The notes beneath the pieces are model-generated. The model made no database searches, was not told the DNA's origin, and saw only the letters and a list, made by a program, of their open reading frames with translations. From CAVPDG01 sp963702535 (GTDB lineage: Bacteria > Chloroflexota > Anaerolineae > Anaerolineales > UBA4823), in NCBI GenBank assembly GCA_963702535.1, contig CAVPDG010000010.1, positions 124,001 through 188,000 on the forward strand: DNA of 64,000 nt, read 5' to 3'. A program made the translations under genes and the position numbers. Below, piece after piece: positions 20,500 to 29,464 of the stretch (the first letter of the stretch is position 1; each line of letters opens with the position of its first letter).

Positions 20500-21604
20500 A
20501 TGGACACCCTTGAAAATACCTACCAGTGGCTGCAGGTGAGCGAGCATGCCCTGCCGCAGCATGCCCTGGCGATGTACATCCAGCAGATGCACGCCGCCGT
20601 CGAGAAGGGCAACGCCAAGCAAGCCCTCACCTTGCTGGGTGAAGTCAAGGAAACGGCGTCTACGATCGCCGACCCACTCGTGCAGGCTTGTGTGCGCTTG
20701 CACTGCGCCCGCGCCAACTACAACCTTAACCGCAACGACGAAGCCATGCAGGAGCTGGACGATGCCATCGATCTCCTGCGCCCGCGCGCCGGTTACGATA
20801 GCGCCTACAAGCACTGCGATGCCATCGCCCATTGGATGCTCGGCAACCTGCTCCTGGAAATGCCCGACCAGCACAGCGCCGCCGTCGCCGCCTGGCAGAC
20901 CAGCCTGGACGCCTTCACCAACCTGGTAGCCTGGCCTTCCGAGTTCGGGGCTGAGTCCAGCGGCAATCCCGACTGGTACCGCGATCGCTGCGCTGAGATG
21001 CGCCTGGGCATCGAGCGCGTGGTAGCCGCCGGAAGCGTCCGCCCGCCGCGCAAGCCAGCCCCCGGTCCGCGGCCAACGCCAGCTTCGCCCTTCAAATTGC
21101 CCATTTCCACCCTCTATTCTGGCAACATCCGCAGCATCCGCGTCGTCGGACAGATCCCGGCAGGCGGCTTCGCGCCCAGCGGCATGGATCCACACATCCT
21201 CGAAACCCTGCGCCTGGAACCTTCCCAGCAGGAGTTCTTCCTGGGCAACAAGCCGCACCGCCTGGTGAACCTGCGCGGCTCTCCCGGCGTCACCGAGCTG
21301 GTCTCTTCCGCCTCCTATTTCCTGTTGCAGGTCAAGGGCGATAGCATGAACGCCGACCAGATCGACCCGGGCGATTATGTCCTGCTCAGGCAGCAGAGCA
21401 GCGCCGACCAGATGGACATCGTCGCCGCCGAGATCATTAAACGTGGATACCGAAGCCACGCTGAAGCGCTTTCTGCGCAAGAACGGCAAGATCATCCTGG
21501 AACCGAGCAGCACCAACCCCACCCACCAGCCGTTCCCCTTCACCGACTCTGCCCGAAACTTTTTCATCCGCGGCGTCGTCCTGGGTGTCTTTAAGCCCGC
21601 CTGA
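20500..21604 (+). CDS. TPR-like protein fused to LexA/UmuD-type S24 peptidase (frameshift near 21440)
   Basis: About 368 residues. The N-terminal 180 residues are alpha-helical and TPR-like (paired helices such as QALTLLGEVKETAS and EAMQELDDAIDLL). A Pro-rich linker leads to an S24 peptidase domain with the catalytic Ser in VKGDSMNADQIDPGDYV (Ser282) and the Lys in ATLKRF (codon about 21463). A potential Ala-Gly cleavage bond lies in GQIPAGGF (Ala221-Gly222). There is no helix-turn-helix, unlike LexA or phage repressors. The frame breaks near 21440: an extra A in ATTAAACG turns IINVDTEATLKRF out of frame. The distance from the Ala-Gly pair to Ser282 (61 residues) is longer than in LexA, so self-cleavage is an inference. 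It precedes an ECF sigma/anti-sigma pair on the same strand. Confidence 0.8.
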
Positions 21605-21733
21605 AAGATGTTCTCGGGAAGGTGGCGCGCCCCATCCTCGATGCGCCTCCTGCATTGAAGAGTCAGATAATCTCCTCGAGCGGTGTTATATTATTAGAGG
21701 ACACTCCCATCCCGGATTGTCCAGAGGTTGCCG

Positions 21734-22282
21734 GTGGCATTGACAGCAGATCGAGCGCGGCCGAAAACTGCAGAAGCATCAGAACCCTGGCTTGAAGCGG
21801 CCTTCCGCCAGCACTGGGGGCGAGTATACGCGGTGGTCTTCCGCCTGGTCGGCGATGGCGACGAAGCGCAAGACCTGGCTTTGGAGGCCTTCTGGCGCCT
21901 GTACAATCGCCCCCCTGACCTGGATGAAACAAGGTTGGGCGGCTGGCTCTACCGCGTGGCGACCAACCTGGGATTCAATGCCCTGCGCGCTCGCCACAGG
22001 CGCCGGCAATACGAGGGACAGGCCGCGATCTCAGCTCTCGAGCAGAGCAAACCCCAGGACCCGGCTTTAGCAGTGGAGCAAGCCCAGGAACGCCAGCGCG
22101 TGCAGGCGGCGCTCGGGAGTATGCGGCAACGCTCTGCCCGTCTGCTGGTCTTGCGCTACTCGGATCTGTCCTACGCCGAGATTGCCGAGGCGCTGGGCGT
22201 GGCGCCAGGCTCCGTTGGCACCCTGCTGGCTCGCGCCGAAGCCGAATTCGAGCGCTGCTACCGCCGCCTGGAAGGAGGATGA
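21734..22282 (+). CDS. ECF-type RNA polymerase sigma factor
   Basis: A 182-residue sigma-70 family protein with regions 2 and 4 only. Region 2 includes FRLVGDGDEAQDLALEAFWRLY and WLYRVATNLGFNALR; region 4 has RQRSARLLVLRYSDLSYAEIAEALGVAPGSV split by short turns. GTG 21734 is chosen because AGAGG lies 7 bp upstream; a TTG at 21728 is too close. It overlaps the next gene by 4 bp (ATGA), the usual arrangement with a cognate anti-sigma factor. Control is expected to be by release from the anti-sigma protein. Confidence 0.92.
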   Translation: MALTADRARPKTAEASEPWLEAAFRQHWGRVYAVVFRLVGDGDEAQDLALEAFWRLYNRPPDLDETRLGGWLYRVATNLGFNALRARHRRRQYEGQAAISALEQSKPQDPALAVEQAQERQRVQAALGSMRQRSARLLVLRYSDLSYAEIAEALGVAPGSVGTLLARAEAEFERCYRRLEGG

Positions 22283-23449
22283 AGATGCACCTATCGGATG
22301 GAGAACTGCGCGCCTTTCACGACCACCAGCCAGCCAGGCTGGCAACCGGACAGATGGCTGCCCACCTGGCAAACTGCGCACGCTGCCGCTCGCGCCTGGA
22401 GGCGCTCTCCGGGCGGGCGCAGGAGGTGGGCAACCGCCTGAGCTCCCTGGAGCCTGTCCGCCCGGCGCCACCCGTGGGGGCGGCTTTTGCCCATTTACAG
22501 GTACGCATTACACAAAAGGAGAAAACAGACATGTGGAAAAAAATATTCAGCCCGCGCTATCGTGTTGCCTGGGCTGCCCTGGTCTTGCTTGTCATCTTGA
22601 GTGTTGCCCTCACCATCCCCTCCGTCGGCGCGATCGCCAACAGCTTTCTGGGATTGTTCCGCATCCAGCAGGTCACTTATGTCGCGGTCAATCCCGGCGA
22701 CTTGCCCGAGCGCCTGAGCTCCTCCTCCCAGTTCGAGGTTCTGCTCTCCCAAAGCTTGCAGGTTCAGGAGAGCGGGCAGGAACAGGTTGTGGCTACCGCC
22801 GCCGAAGCCGAGCAGTTGGCTGGCTATACCGTGCGCCTGCCTGCCGGATTGGATAACCTGGCGGGGATAACCGTGCAGCCGGCTGCCAGTGCGGCATTCG
22901 ATGTCGACCTGCAACGCATCCACGCTATCCTGGATGAGGTTGGGCGCGCGGATATCCGCCTGCCCGCCGATCTGGATGGCGCCGCGGTCAGCATCGAGCT
23001 GCCGGCAGGCGTGATGACCCAATACGGCGCCTGCACGCAGACACAAGAAACCGTGCCTCAATTGGGTCATGATCCGGATACATCCGCAATTACATTCGGT
23101 CCCGACTGCACGACCCTGATTCAGATGCCCAGCCCATCTATCTCCGCTCCACCCGGGTTGGACATTGCCGCGATTGGACAGGCTTACTTGCAGGTGCTGG
23201 GGATGAGCGCTGAAGAGGCTGCCAGCTTTGCCAGCAACGTCGACTGGGCGACCACCCTCGTTGTGCCCGTCCCGCGCTACGGGACCAGTCTACCAGGAGG
23301 TGGCAGTCGATGGGGTCACCGGCGCCCTCATCCAGCAGCCAGGAGATTTTGAGTATCTGCTCTTCTGGGTAAAGGAGGGTATGGTCTATGCTCTCAGCGG
23401 TCAGGGAGATGCCCAGATCGCATTAGAAATCGGGAATTCTTTGAAATAG
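22279..23449 (+). CDS. Zinc-finger anti-sigma factor with large extracytoplasmic domain (frameshift near 23285)
   Basis: About 390 residues. The N-terminus has the ZAS/HC2 zinc motif HLANCARC (His-x3-Cys-x2-Cys). A single transmembrane helix follows (about 22565-22620, VAWAALVLLVILSVALTI). The rest is an extracytoplasmic domain of about 270 residues with repeated Gly/Pro-containing strands (for example ATAAEAEQLAGYTVRLP) and a DUF4367-like feel. The frame breaks near 23285 (GTSVYQEVAVDGVTGAL in the second frame) and the protein ends at TAG 23447-23449. It probably holds the sigma factor at the membrane and senses an envelope signal. The large outer domain is more than most simple anti-sigma factors carry. 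Confidence 0.82.
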
Positions 23450-24376
23450 ACAAAACAGATACCTCTCCCGCCATTGAGGTCCGCAGCCTGCGCAAGGAGT
23501 TCGGCGACAAGGTTGCCGTTGCCGATCTCTCCCTGACAGTCGAGCGCGGCGAGGTCTTTGGATTCCTCGGTCCCAACGGCGCCGGTAAAACCACAGCCGT
23601 AAAAATGCTCCTCGGGTTGGTTACCCCTACCAGCGGAGAAGGTCGCCTGCTCGGCGTTCGGCTGGGCGACCCGGCCGGTCGCCAGCGGGTGGGCTTCTTG
23701 CCCGAGCATTTTCGCTTCCACGACTGGCTCACCGCCGCCGAGTTCCTCCGGCTGCATGCCGACCTGTACCATATCCCGCCCCATCTCTCGGGCAGGCGCA
23801 TCTCCGAGCTGCTTGAGCTGGTTGGCTTGGCGCAGCATGCCAACCAGAAGCTGCGCCAGTTCTCGAAAGGGATGCTGCAGCGCATCGGCCTGGCGCAGGC
23901 GCTCTTGAACGAGCCCGAGTTGGTCATCCTGGATGAGCCCACCTCGGGGCTGGACCCGGTGGGACGCCGCCTGGTGCGCGATATCATCCACGATCTGCGC
24001 CAGCGCGGCACAGCCGTCTTCCTGAACTCGCACATGCTCAGCGAAGTGGAGATCACCTGCGACCGTGTGGCGTTCATCAAATTCGGGCAGGTCTTGCAGG
24101 TCAGCCGGCTGCAAAATCTGGTAAATGGCGAGCTCACCGTCCAGGTCCGCTGCGCGGAACCTGACCGCCGAGGTCGCCGCAGGCTTGCAGCGCTGGAGCA
24201 GCCAGGTGCGCATGGATGGCGAACACCTCAGCCTTACCCTATCCAGCGAGGCTGATTTGCCCGCCGTCAACCGTTACCTTGTTGAACAAGGAGTCGATGT
24301 GTATGCGTTCCAGCCGCAGCGCATTTCACTGGAAGACCTGTTCATCCAGATCGTCGGCACGGATGGAGGGCTGTAA
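23446..24376 (+). CDS. ABC transporter ATP-binding protein (start unresolved, frameshift near 24160)
   Basis: An ABC-2-type exporter ATPase of about 310 residues. Walker A is GPNGAGKTT (about 23573-23599), the signature is FSKGMLQRIGLAQAL, Walker B is LVILDEPTSGLD and the switch His is in LNSHMLSEVE. The protein clearly begins before Walker A (AIEVRSLRKEFGDKVAV reads in frame from about 23470), but no ATG, GTG or TTG is in frame there; the first in-frame ATG (23605) is after Walker A. A base error near 23446, beside the anti-sigma stop, or an ATT start at 23473 would explain it. A second break near 24160 shifts the C-terminal accessory domain, which ends PQRISLEDLFIQIVG. Confidence 0.85.
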
Positions 24377-24379
24377 AGG

Positions 24380-25219
24380 GTGGTGAGCGCTTTGATCATT
24401 GCCCGCCTGACCTTCCGTGAGGCGTCTCGGCGCTGGATATTGTGGATGGCATTGCTGCTGGGAATCGTGTTCCTGGCGGTTTACGCCATCGGGTTTAATG
24501 AGATTCACAAAGACATGCTGCGCCGGGCTGGGGAAGTGGCGCGGGTGCAGCGCAACGAGTTTTATAACTTCATGGTCATGGCAGGATTGTATGCGGTGAA
24601 CTTCCTGGCCGCGATCATGACGGTGCTCACCTCCGTGGACACGCTCTCGGGCGAGATCGCCTCCGGCACCATCCATACGCTGGTAAGCAAGCCCTTGCAG
24701 CGCTGGGAGATCGTGCTTGGGAAATGGCTGGGGTTTGCCGCCATGCTGCTGCTCTACCTGCTCCTGATGGCTGGAGGCGTGCTGGCGAGCGGTTACCTTC
24801 TGGCGGGCTATCTGCCCTCGAACGCGTTTTTGGGTGTTTGCGTGATGGCTTTCAACGTGCTGCTATTGTTGAGCGTGTCCCTGATGGGCGGGGCTGTGCT
24901 CTCGACTCTCGCCAATGGCGCGCTGGTCTTCGGTTTGTACGGGCTGGCATTTATCGGGGGGTGGATCGAACAGTTCGGCGCTTTGTTACAGAACCAAACC
25001 GCTATTAACATCGGCATCCTGTGCAGCTTGATCCTGCCCTCCGAAGCCCTGTGGAAGCGCGCCGCGTACGAGATGCAGTCGCCCCTGGTGGCGGCGATGG
25101 GCATTTCGCCTTTCTCTTCAGCCACCGTCCCCAGTCCATTGATGGTGGCTTACGCCATCCTGTATGCTGCCCTGGCTCTCGGATTGGCAATCCGCTTTTT
25201 CACCCGGCGCGACCTGTAA
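24380..25219 (+). CDS. ABC-2 type transporter permease
   Basis: A 279-residue membrane protein with six predicted transmembrane segments and the ABC-2/NosY-type layout: a first helix, a cytosolic segment, then LSGEIASGTIHTLVSKPL, a hallmark of this permease family before the second helix pair. GTG 24380 follows GGAGGG by about 9 bp and begins 3 bp after the ATPase stop, so the pair is one transporter. The substrate is unknown. Its position behind a sigma/anti-sigma pair suggests an envelope-stress or export function, but that is inference. Confidence 0.88.
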   Translation: MVSALIIARLTFREASRRWILWMALLLGIVFLAVYAIGFNEIHKDMLRRAGEVARVQRNEFYNFMVMAGLYAVNFLAAIMTVLTSVDTLSGEIASGTIHTLVSKPLQRWEIVLGKWLGFAAMLLLYLLLMAGGVLASGYLLAGYLPSNAFLGVCVMAFNVLLLLSVSLMGGAVLSTLANGALVFGLYGLAFIGGWIEQFGALLQNQTAINIGILCSLILPSEALWKRAAYEMQSPLVAAMGISPFSSATVPSPLMVAYAILYAALALGLAIRFFTRRDL

Positions 25220-25397
25220 CGCCCCCTTCTCCTCACTGAAACAGAAGAAACTCCGGTACTGAGGTGCGTATGCCGGTCAACCATTTGGATGATTCGCTGG
25301 ATTGGTTAATCCAGATTAAGTATTTATGCGTATCATACTCTAAATAATCTTAATAAATGGTAAAATCGCCCGCAATGGCAGGCAAGATGGTGTTCCG
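25220..25397. other. Intergenic region with a small stem-loop and AT-rich promoter zone
   Basis: This 178-bp gap holds a 7-bp stem, CTGGATT (25297-25303) with AATCCAG (25308-25314), and then an AT-rich stretch (25315-25366) ending in TAAAAT at 25361-25366, which probably contains the promoter of the acyltransferase operon. No convincing -35 is visible at the right distance. Confidence 0.4.
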
Positions 25398-26312
25398 ATG
25401 ACGACGATCGACCAAAGCTTATCGCTCCAGGCTTCCCAATTACAGTCGCTCACTGCGATCAACACGCAGGATTTCCTTTCCTCCCTTGGCTTGGAAAACC
25501 TGCGCCGGGCGCGCAAAGCGCTGGAATGGTTCTGCTGGCTCCCCTCGCGGCGCTTCGCCAGGCAGATGGTCAGGTACGATCAGCGGGTAGGCGAGCTGGG
25601 TCTGCACCTGGCATCGCGGGAGATCCTGCCGGGTTACGTGCAGCGCCTGGAGGTCGAAGGCGGCGAAAACATCCCCCTTTCCGGTCCACTCTTGGTGCTT
25701 TCCAATCACCCCGGCATGACCGATACACTCCTGCTCTTCGCCAGCTTAAAACGCCCAGACCTGCGCGTTATTGCTGCCCGGCGCCCCTTCCTGGAAGCTT
25801 TGCCCAACGTCTCCCGCCGGCTAATCTATGTCCCGGAGCAGGATGGGGGTCGTATGGCAGTTGTGCGCGCCGTAGTCAGCCACCTGCGCGCGGGTGGGGC
25901 GATCCTCACCTTCCCCGCCGGGCAGATCGAGCCAGATCCGGTTTCCATGCCCGGGGCGGTTGAGGCGTTAGCCGGTTGGTCAGAGAGCATTGCCCTCTTC
26001 AGCCGCTTGGTGCCCGAGGTGAAGATCGTCGTGGCAATCGTCAGCGGCGTGCTGTGGCCCGCAGCCACGCAGGCTCGCATTACCCATATCCGCAGGCAAC
26101 AAAAAGATCGCGAGCGCATGGGCGCCGCCATCCAGATCCTGATCCAGCAAGCGTTGCCTTTCTACAAACCAGTGACGGCGCGCCTGGTGTTTTCACCCGC
26201 CGATATTCCCGGATCCAATGATCCTGCTCACCTCACCCAGGCGATCACGACCCAGGCGCGCCGGTTGGTTGAGTACAGCCAGGCGAAGCATCTAATGGAG
26301 GACAGGCGATGA
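25398..26312 (+). CDS. PlsC-like 1-acylglycerol-3-phosphate acyltransferase family protein
   Basis: A 304-residue acyltransferase-fold protein. The HX4D motif is NHPGMTDT and the later block is FPAGQIEPDP. Together these place it in the PlsC/LPLAT superfamily that moves acyl chains onto glycerol-phosphate or related acceptors at the membrane. An N-terminal extension of about 90 residues is not typical of short PlsC. A GxR block is not obvious after the HX4D, so the acceptor may differ from lysophosphatidate. It overlaps the next small membrane gene by 4 bp (ATGA). Confidence 0.75.
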   Translation: MTTIDQSLSLQASQLQSLTAINTQDFLSSLGLENLRRARKALEWFCWLPSRRFARQMVRYDQRVGELGLHLASREILPGYVQRLEVEGGENIPLSGPLLVLSNHPGMTDTLLLFASLKRPDLRVIAARRPFLEALPNVSRRLIYVPEQDGGRMAVVRAVVSHLRAGGAILTFPAGQIEPDPVSMPGAVEALAGWSESIALFSRLVPEVKIVVAIVSGVLWPAATQARITHIRRQQKDRERMGAAIQILIQQALPFYKPVTARLVFSPADIPGSNDPAHLTQAITTQARRLVEYSQAKHLMEDRR

Positions 26313-26662
26313 ACCAGGAAAAATCTCAAATGAGCCTGCGCAAGATCAGCATCGTTCTTCTGACCATAGCCACAGCCATCATCCATATCGGGCTGGCGTT
26401 CTACGCCCTGAGCCTGGGAGACATGACCACCCTGATCATGTTCCTGCTCAATGGCTTCGGCTACCTGGTCTTGCTGGCAGCTTACTACCTGCCGCTACCC
26501 GTTGCCAGGGATCATCGCAATCTGGTGCGTTGGGCGTTTATTGCCTTCACCGCGGTGACCATCATCGGCTGGGTGGCTATCGGATCAAGGAACACCATCG
26601 GCTATATCGACAAGCTGGTCGAACTAACCCTCATCGTGCTGCTCTTTACGGATAGATCATAA
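26309..26662 (+). CDS. Small four-helix membrane protein
   Basis: A 117-residue protein with three to four hydrophobic segments (SIVLLTIATAIIHIGLAFYA; MFLLNGFGYLVLLAAYYLPL; AFIAFTAVTIIGWVAIG; LTLIVLLF). It starts within the acyltransferase stop (ATGA overlap), so the two are co-translated. I do not recognise the family. It may assist the acyltransferase at the membrane. Confidence 0.65.
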   Translation: MNQEKSQMSLRKISIVLLTIATAIIHIGLAFYALSLGDMTTLIMFLLNGFGYLVLLAAYYLPLPVARDHRNLVRWAFIAFTAVTIIGWVAIGSRNTIGYIDKLVELTLIVLLFTDRS

Positions 26663-26673
26663 AAAGGAAGCGT

Positions 26674-27318
26674 ATGAACGGCATCAGTATTCAACGTATG
26701 GCTTGCGCCCGCATCCCCACCGACCTGGGCGAATTTCAATTGTGCCTGTATGCAGACACGACAGATGGTAAAGAACATCTGGCGCTGGTCATGGGGGATG
26801 TGCGCGGCATGGATAATGTCCTGGTGCGGGTGCACTCCGAATGTTTCACCGGGGATGTGCTCGGCTCACGGCGCTGCGATTGCGGCGAGCAGCTTCAGCG
26901 CTCGATGGCGCTGGTCGCCGGTTCGGGCAGCGGCGTGATCATTTACCTCCGGCAGGAGGGTCGCGGCATCGGTCTGCTGGATAAGCTGCGCGCCTATAAC
27001 CTGCAAGACATCGGCTACGACACCGTAGAAGCCAACCTGGCTTTAGGTCACCATGCCGATGAGCGTGATTACACCGTGGCTGCCCTCATCCTGGCGGACC
27101 TGGGTGTGGGGACGGTCCGCCTGATCACCAATAATCCCAGCAAAATCGAGCACCTCGCTGAGCTTGGCGTGGTGGTTACGGAGCGCGTGCCTCTTGAATC
27201 AACCGTTTATGCGGACAATGCTCAGTACCTGTTCACGAAAGCGCTGCGCATGAACCATCTCTTCGATCTGGACGCTTTTCCAATGGGCATGCTGAACCGC
27301 AAAAATGGTTCCGCTTGA
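26674..27318 (+). CDS. ribA: GTP cyclohydrolase II
   Basis: A 214-residue RibA-type enzyme that opens GTP to 2,5-diamino-6-ribosylamino-4(3H)-pyrimidinone 5'-phosphate, formate and pyrophosphate. The three zinc-binding cysteines are in HSECFTGDVLGSRRCDCGEQ. The active-site motif RQEGRGIGL and the GTP-binding end LITNNPSKI are intact. There is no DHBP synthase (RibB) domain. It overlaps the RibD-like reductase by 14 bp. In this setting it probably feeds the neighbouring biosynthetic cluster rather than, or as well as, riboflavin synthesis: ribE, ribH and a RibD deaminase domain are not nearby. Confidence 0.93.
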   Translation: MNGISIQRMACARIPTDLGEFQLCLYADTTDGKEHLALVMGDVRGMDNVLVRVHSECFTGDVLGSRRCDCGEQLQRSMALVAGSGSGVIIYLRQEGRGIGLLDKLRAYNLQDIGYDTVEANLALGHHADERDYTVAALILADLGVGTVRLITNNPSKIEHLAELGVVVTERVPLESTVYADNAQYLFTKALRMNHLFDLDAFPMGMLNRKNGSA

Positions 27319-28009
27319 TCGGCTCCTGGCTGGCGCGCCAGAACATCGCTCTCGCACCGGACGACCGCTCGTCACCCTGAGCTACGCCCAGAGCCTGGAT
27401 GGGTGCATTGCCGCGCGGGCAGGTGAAAGGCTGGCGCTCAGCGGTCCAGAATCGCTGCAGTTGACGCACCGCTTGCGTGCCATGCACGACGCCATCCTGG
27501 TCGGCATTGGCACTTTGCTGGCGGATGACCCGCGCCTGACCGTGCGCCATGCGCCGGGTCGGGATCCACAACCCATCGTACTCGACAGCCATCTGCGCAT
27601 CCCACTCGAAGCCAGCCTGCTCCAAAACCCTCGCCCTCCCTGGCTTGCCTGCCTGGAAACCTCCAACGCCGGAAAAGCAGCCGAGTTAGAAAGACTGGGA
27701 GCTCTTCTCTTGCCTGTCCCACCCGATAGCGCCGGACGCGTCTCTATCCCGGCGTTGCTCGCGCGCCTCGCCGGGTTGGGAATCGATAGCCTGATGGTGG
27801 AAGGCGGCGCAAGGGTCATCAGCGCATTCCTGCAGCAAAACCGGGTCGATCGGGTTGTGCTGACCGTCGCGCCGCTCTTCCTCGGCGGGCTGCGCGCCGT
27901 GGGGCAAGACCTCTTCACAGCCAGCTCTTACCCCCGGCTGCAAGAGATGGGGGTGGAGCAGATGGGAAACGACCTGATTTTATGGGGAAGTCTGGACTCC
28001 AGCGTATAA
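27305..28009 (+). CDS. RibD C-terminal-type reductase (DHFR fold)
   Basis: A 234-residue stand-alone RibD_C domain. Landmarks are VTLSYAQSLDGCIAARAG, DAILVGIGTLLADDPRLTVR, SLMVEGGARVISAFL and VLTVAPLFLGG. The fold reduces the ribosyl of the RibA product to ribityl using NADPH. The deaminase half of bifunctional RibD is missing. Overlap with ribA suggests coupled translation. It could serve riboflavin synthesis, or reduce a related diaminopyrimidine in a dedicated pathway with the downstream PTPS, transferase and methyltransferase genes. Confidence 0.88.
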   Translation: MVPLDRLLAGAPEHRSRTGRPLVTLSYAQSLDGCIAARAGERLALSGPESLQLTHRLRAMHDAILVGIGTLLADDPRLTVRHAPGRDPQPIVLDSHLRIPLEASLLQNPRPPWLACLETSNAGKAAELERLGALLLPVPPDSAGRVSIPALLARLAGLGIDSLMVEGGARVISAFLQQNRVDRVVLTVAPLFLGGLRAVGQDLFTASSYPRLQEMGVEQMGNDLILWGSLDSSV

Positions 28010-28016
28010 TATCGTC

Positions 28017-29033
28017 ATGAAACGCATCTGCCTGGTGTTCACGAATCCCCAAGAAGTGACCATTCAAGAAGAAGAGTTACCTGCCCCGGGAACGGGGCAG
28101 GTGTTGGTTAAGACCGAATTTTCCGCCATCAGTCCCGGCACGGAGCTGCTCATCTACCGCGGGCTTTTTCCCAGGGATATGGCAGTCGACGAAACGATTG
28201 AAGCGCTTTCCGGAAACTTTGCCTACCCCCTTTCCTACGGGTACGCGGCTGTCGGGCGCGTTGTTGCGCTGGGTCCCGGCGTCGACCCGGCGTGGAAGGA
28301 CAGGCTGGTCTTTTCTTTCCAGCCGCACGCCAGTCATTTCATCTCTGCCGCCGAGGCGTTGCTCCCGGTGCCTCCGGGAATATCCTCCGAGCAAGCCTGC
28401 TTCTTGCCCAACATGGAAACCGCGGTTAACATGGTGATGGATGGCGCCCCGTTGATTGGCGAGCGGGTGGCGGTTTTCGGGCAGGGCATCGTCGGTCTGC
28501 TGACCACCAGCTTGCTGGCGCGGTTTCCGCTGGCGCGCCTGGTGACCCTGGACCGTTATACCAACCGTCGCCAGGCATCACAAGCCGCCGGCGCCTCCGC
28601 CAGCCTGGATCCAGGCGCAGAAGATGTGAACAGGCTGTTGCAAGAATTGCTGCCGGGCGGGGCAGACCTGACCTATGAGCTTTCGGGAGCCCCCGCCGCG
28701 TTGGATCACGCCATCCGTATCACCGGGTTCTCAGGCAGAGTGGTGGTTGGCTCCTGGTATGGCTCAAAACGGGCTGGTTTGGATCTGGGCGGGCGTTTCC
28801 ACCGCAGCCGCATCCGCCTGGTCAGCAGCCAGGTCAGCAGTATCTCGCCCGAGTTATCCGGACGCTGGGATAAGCCGCGCCGTTTCTCCCTGTCCTGGGA
28901 GATGATCGCCCAAACCAATCCGGCGCGCTGGATCACGCACCGTTATCCCATCGAGCGCGCTTTAGATGCCTACCGGCTTTTAGATGGATCGCCCCACGAG
29001 GCTATCCAGGTTTTATTCACCTATCCATACTGA
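28017..29033 (+). CDS. MDR-superfamily dehydrogenase, apparently without catalytic zinc ligands
   Basis: A 338-residue medium-chain dehydrogenase/reductase. The nucleotide-binding Rossmann motif is VAVFGQGIVGLL. The usual zinc Cys and GHE motif are replaced (ISPGTELLIYRG, and PLSYGYAAVGRVVALG), as in BchC-like members. It probably oxidises or reduces a side-chain hydroxyl using NAD(P). It lies 7 bp after the reductase and 7 bp before the PTPS-family gene, inside the same operon. The substrate is unknown. Confidence 0.82.
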   Translation: MKRICLVFTNPQEVTIQEEELPAPGTGQVLVKTEFSAISPGTELLIYRGLFPRDMAVDETIEALSGNFAYPLSYGYAAVGRVVALGPGVDPAWKDRLVFSFQPHASHFISAAEALLPVPPGISSEQACFLPNMETAVNMVMDGAPLIGERVAVFGQGIVGLLTTSLLARFPLARLVTLDRYTNRRQASQAAGASASLDPGAEDVNRLLQELLPGGADLTYELSGAPAALDHAIRITGFSGRVVVGSWYGSKRAGLDLGGRFHRSRIRLVSSQVSSISPELSGRWDKPRRFSLSWEMIAQTNPARWITHRYPIERALDAYRLLDGSPHEAIQVLFTYPY

Positions 29034-29040
29034 GGTGTAT

Positions 29041-29430
29041 ATGTATTCACTTGCCATCCGGCGTGATTTCGTCGCACAACATTACCTGATCGGCGGAGAT
29101 TGGGGAGCCGAGAACCACCGGCACTCTCACCACTACCAGATCGAGGTGCAGGTTGAAGGGGAAGAGCTCGACCGCCACGGCTACCTGATCGACATCGTCG
29201 ACCTGGAAGCCAGGCTGGACAGGCTTGCCGACCATTACCGGGATAAAACCCTCAACGACCTCCCCGAATTCTCCGGGCTGAATCCGAGTATCGAGCATTT
29301 CAGCCGCATACTCTGCCAGGCGCTCGCTGCTCATATCCTCGCCGCCAACATTACGGCTGTGACCGTCCGCCTGTGGGAGAATGAGATTGCCTGGGCAGCC
29401 TACCGGGCGGTTGCTGGAACCTCACCATAA
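29041..29430 (+). CDS. 6-pyruvoyl-tetrahydropterin synthase family protein with Glu at the Cys position
   Basis: A 129-residue T-fold protein of the PTPS/QueD family (COG0720). Zinc ligands are His14 (VAQHYL) and His28/His30 in RHSHHY. The catalytic Cys normally four residues before the HxH pair is Glu24 here (AENHRHSHHY). Glu at this site is known in PTPS-III of Plasmodium, which cleaves the side chain of dihydroneopterin triphosphate to 6-hydroxymethylpterin. The later LNPSIEHFSRIL and VRLWENE match the family's substrate-binding and catalytic acid regions. ATG 29041 has GAGGTG upstream; a longer in-frame start inside the MDR gene is less likely. Confidence 0.82.
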   Translation: MYSLAIRRDFVAQHYLIGGDWGAENHRHSHHYQIEVQVEGEELDRHGYLIDIVDLEARLDRLADHYRDKTLNDLPEFSGLNPSIEHFSRILCQALAAHILAANITAVTVRLWENEIAWAAYRAVAGTSP

Positions 29431-29464
29431 CCATCCCGCACAACAGGCTTGTGATTGTAGCGCC

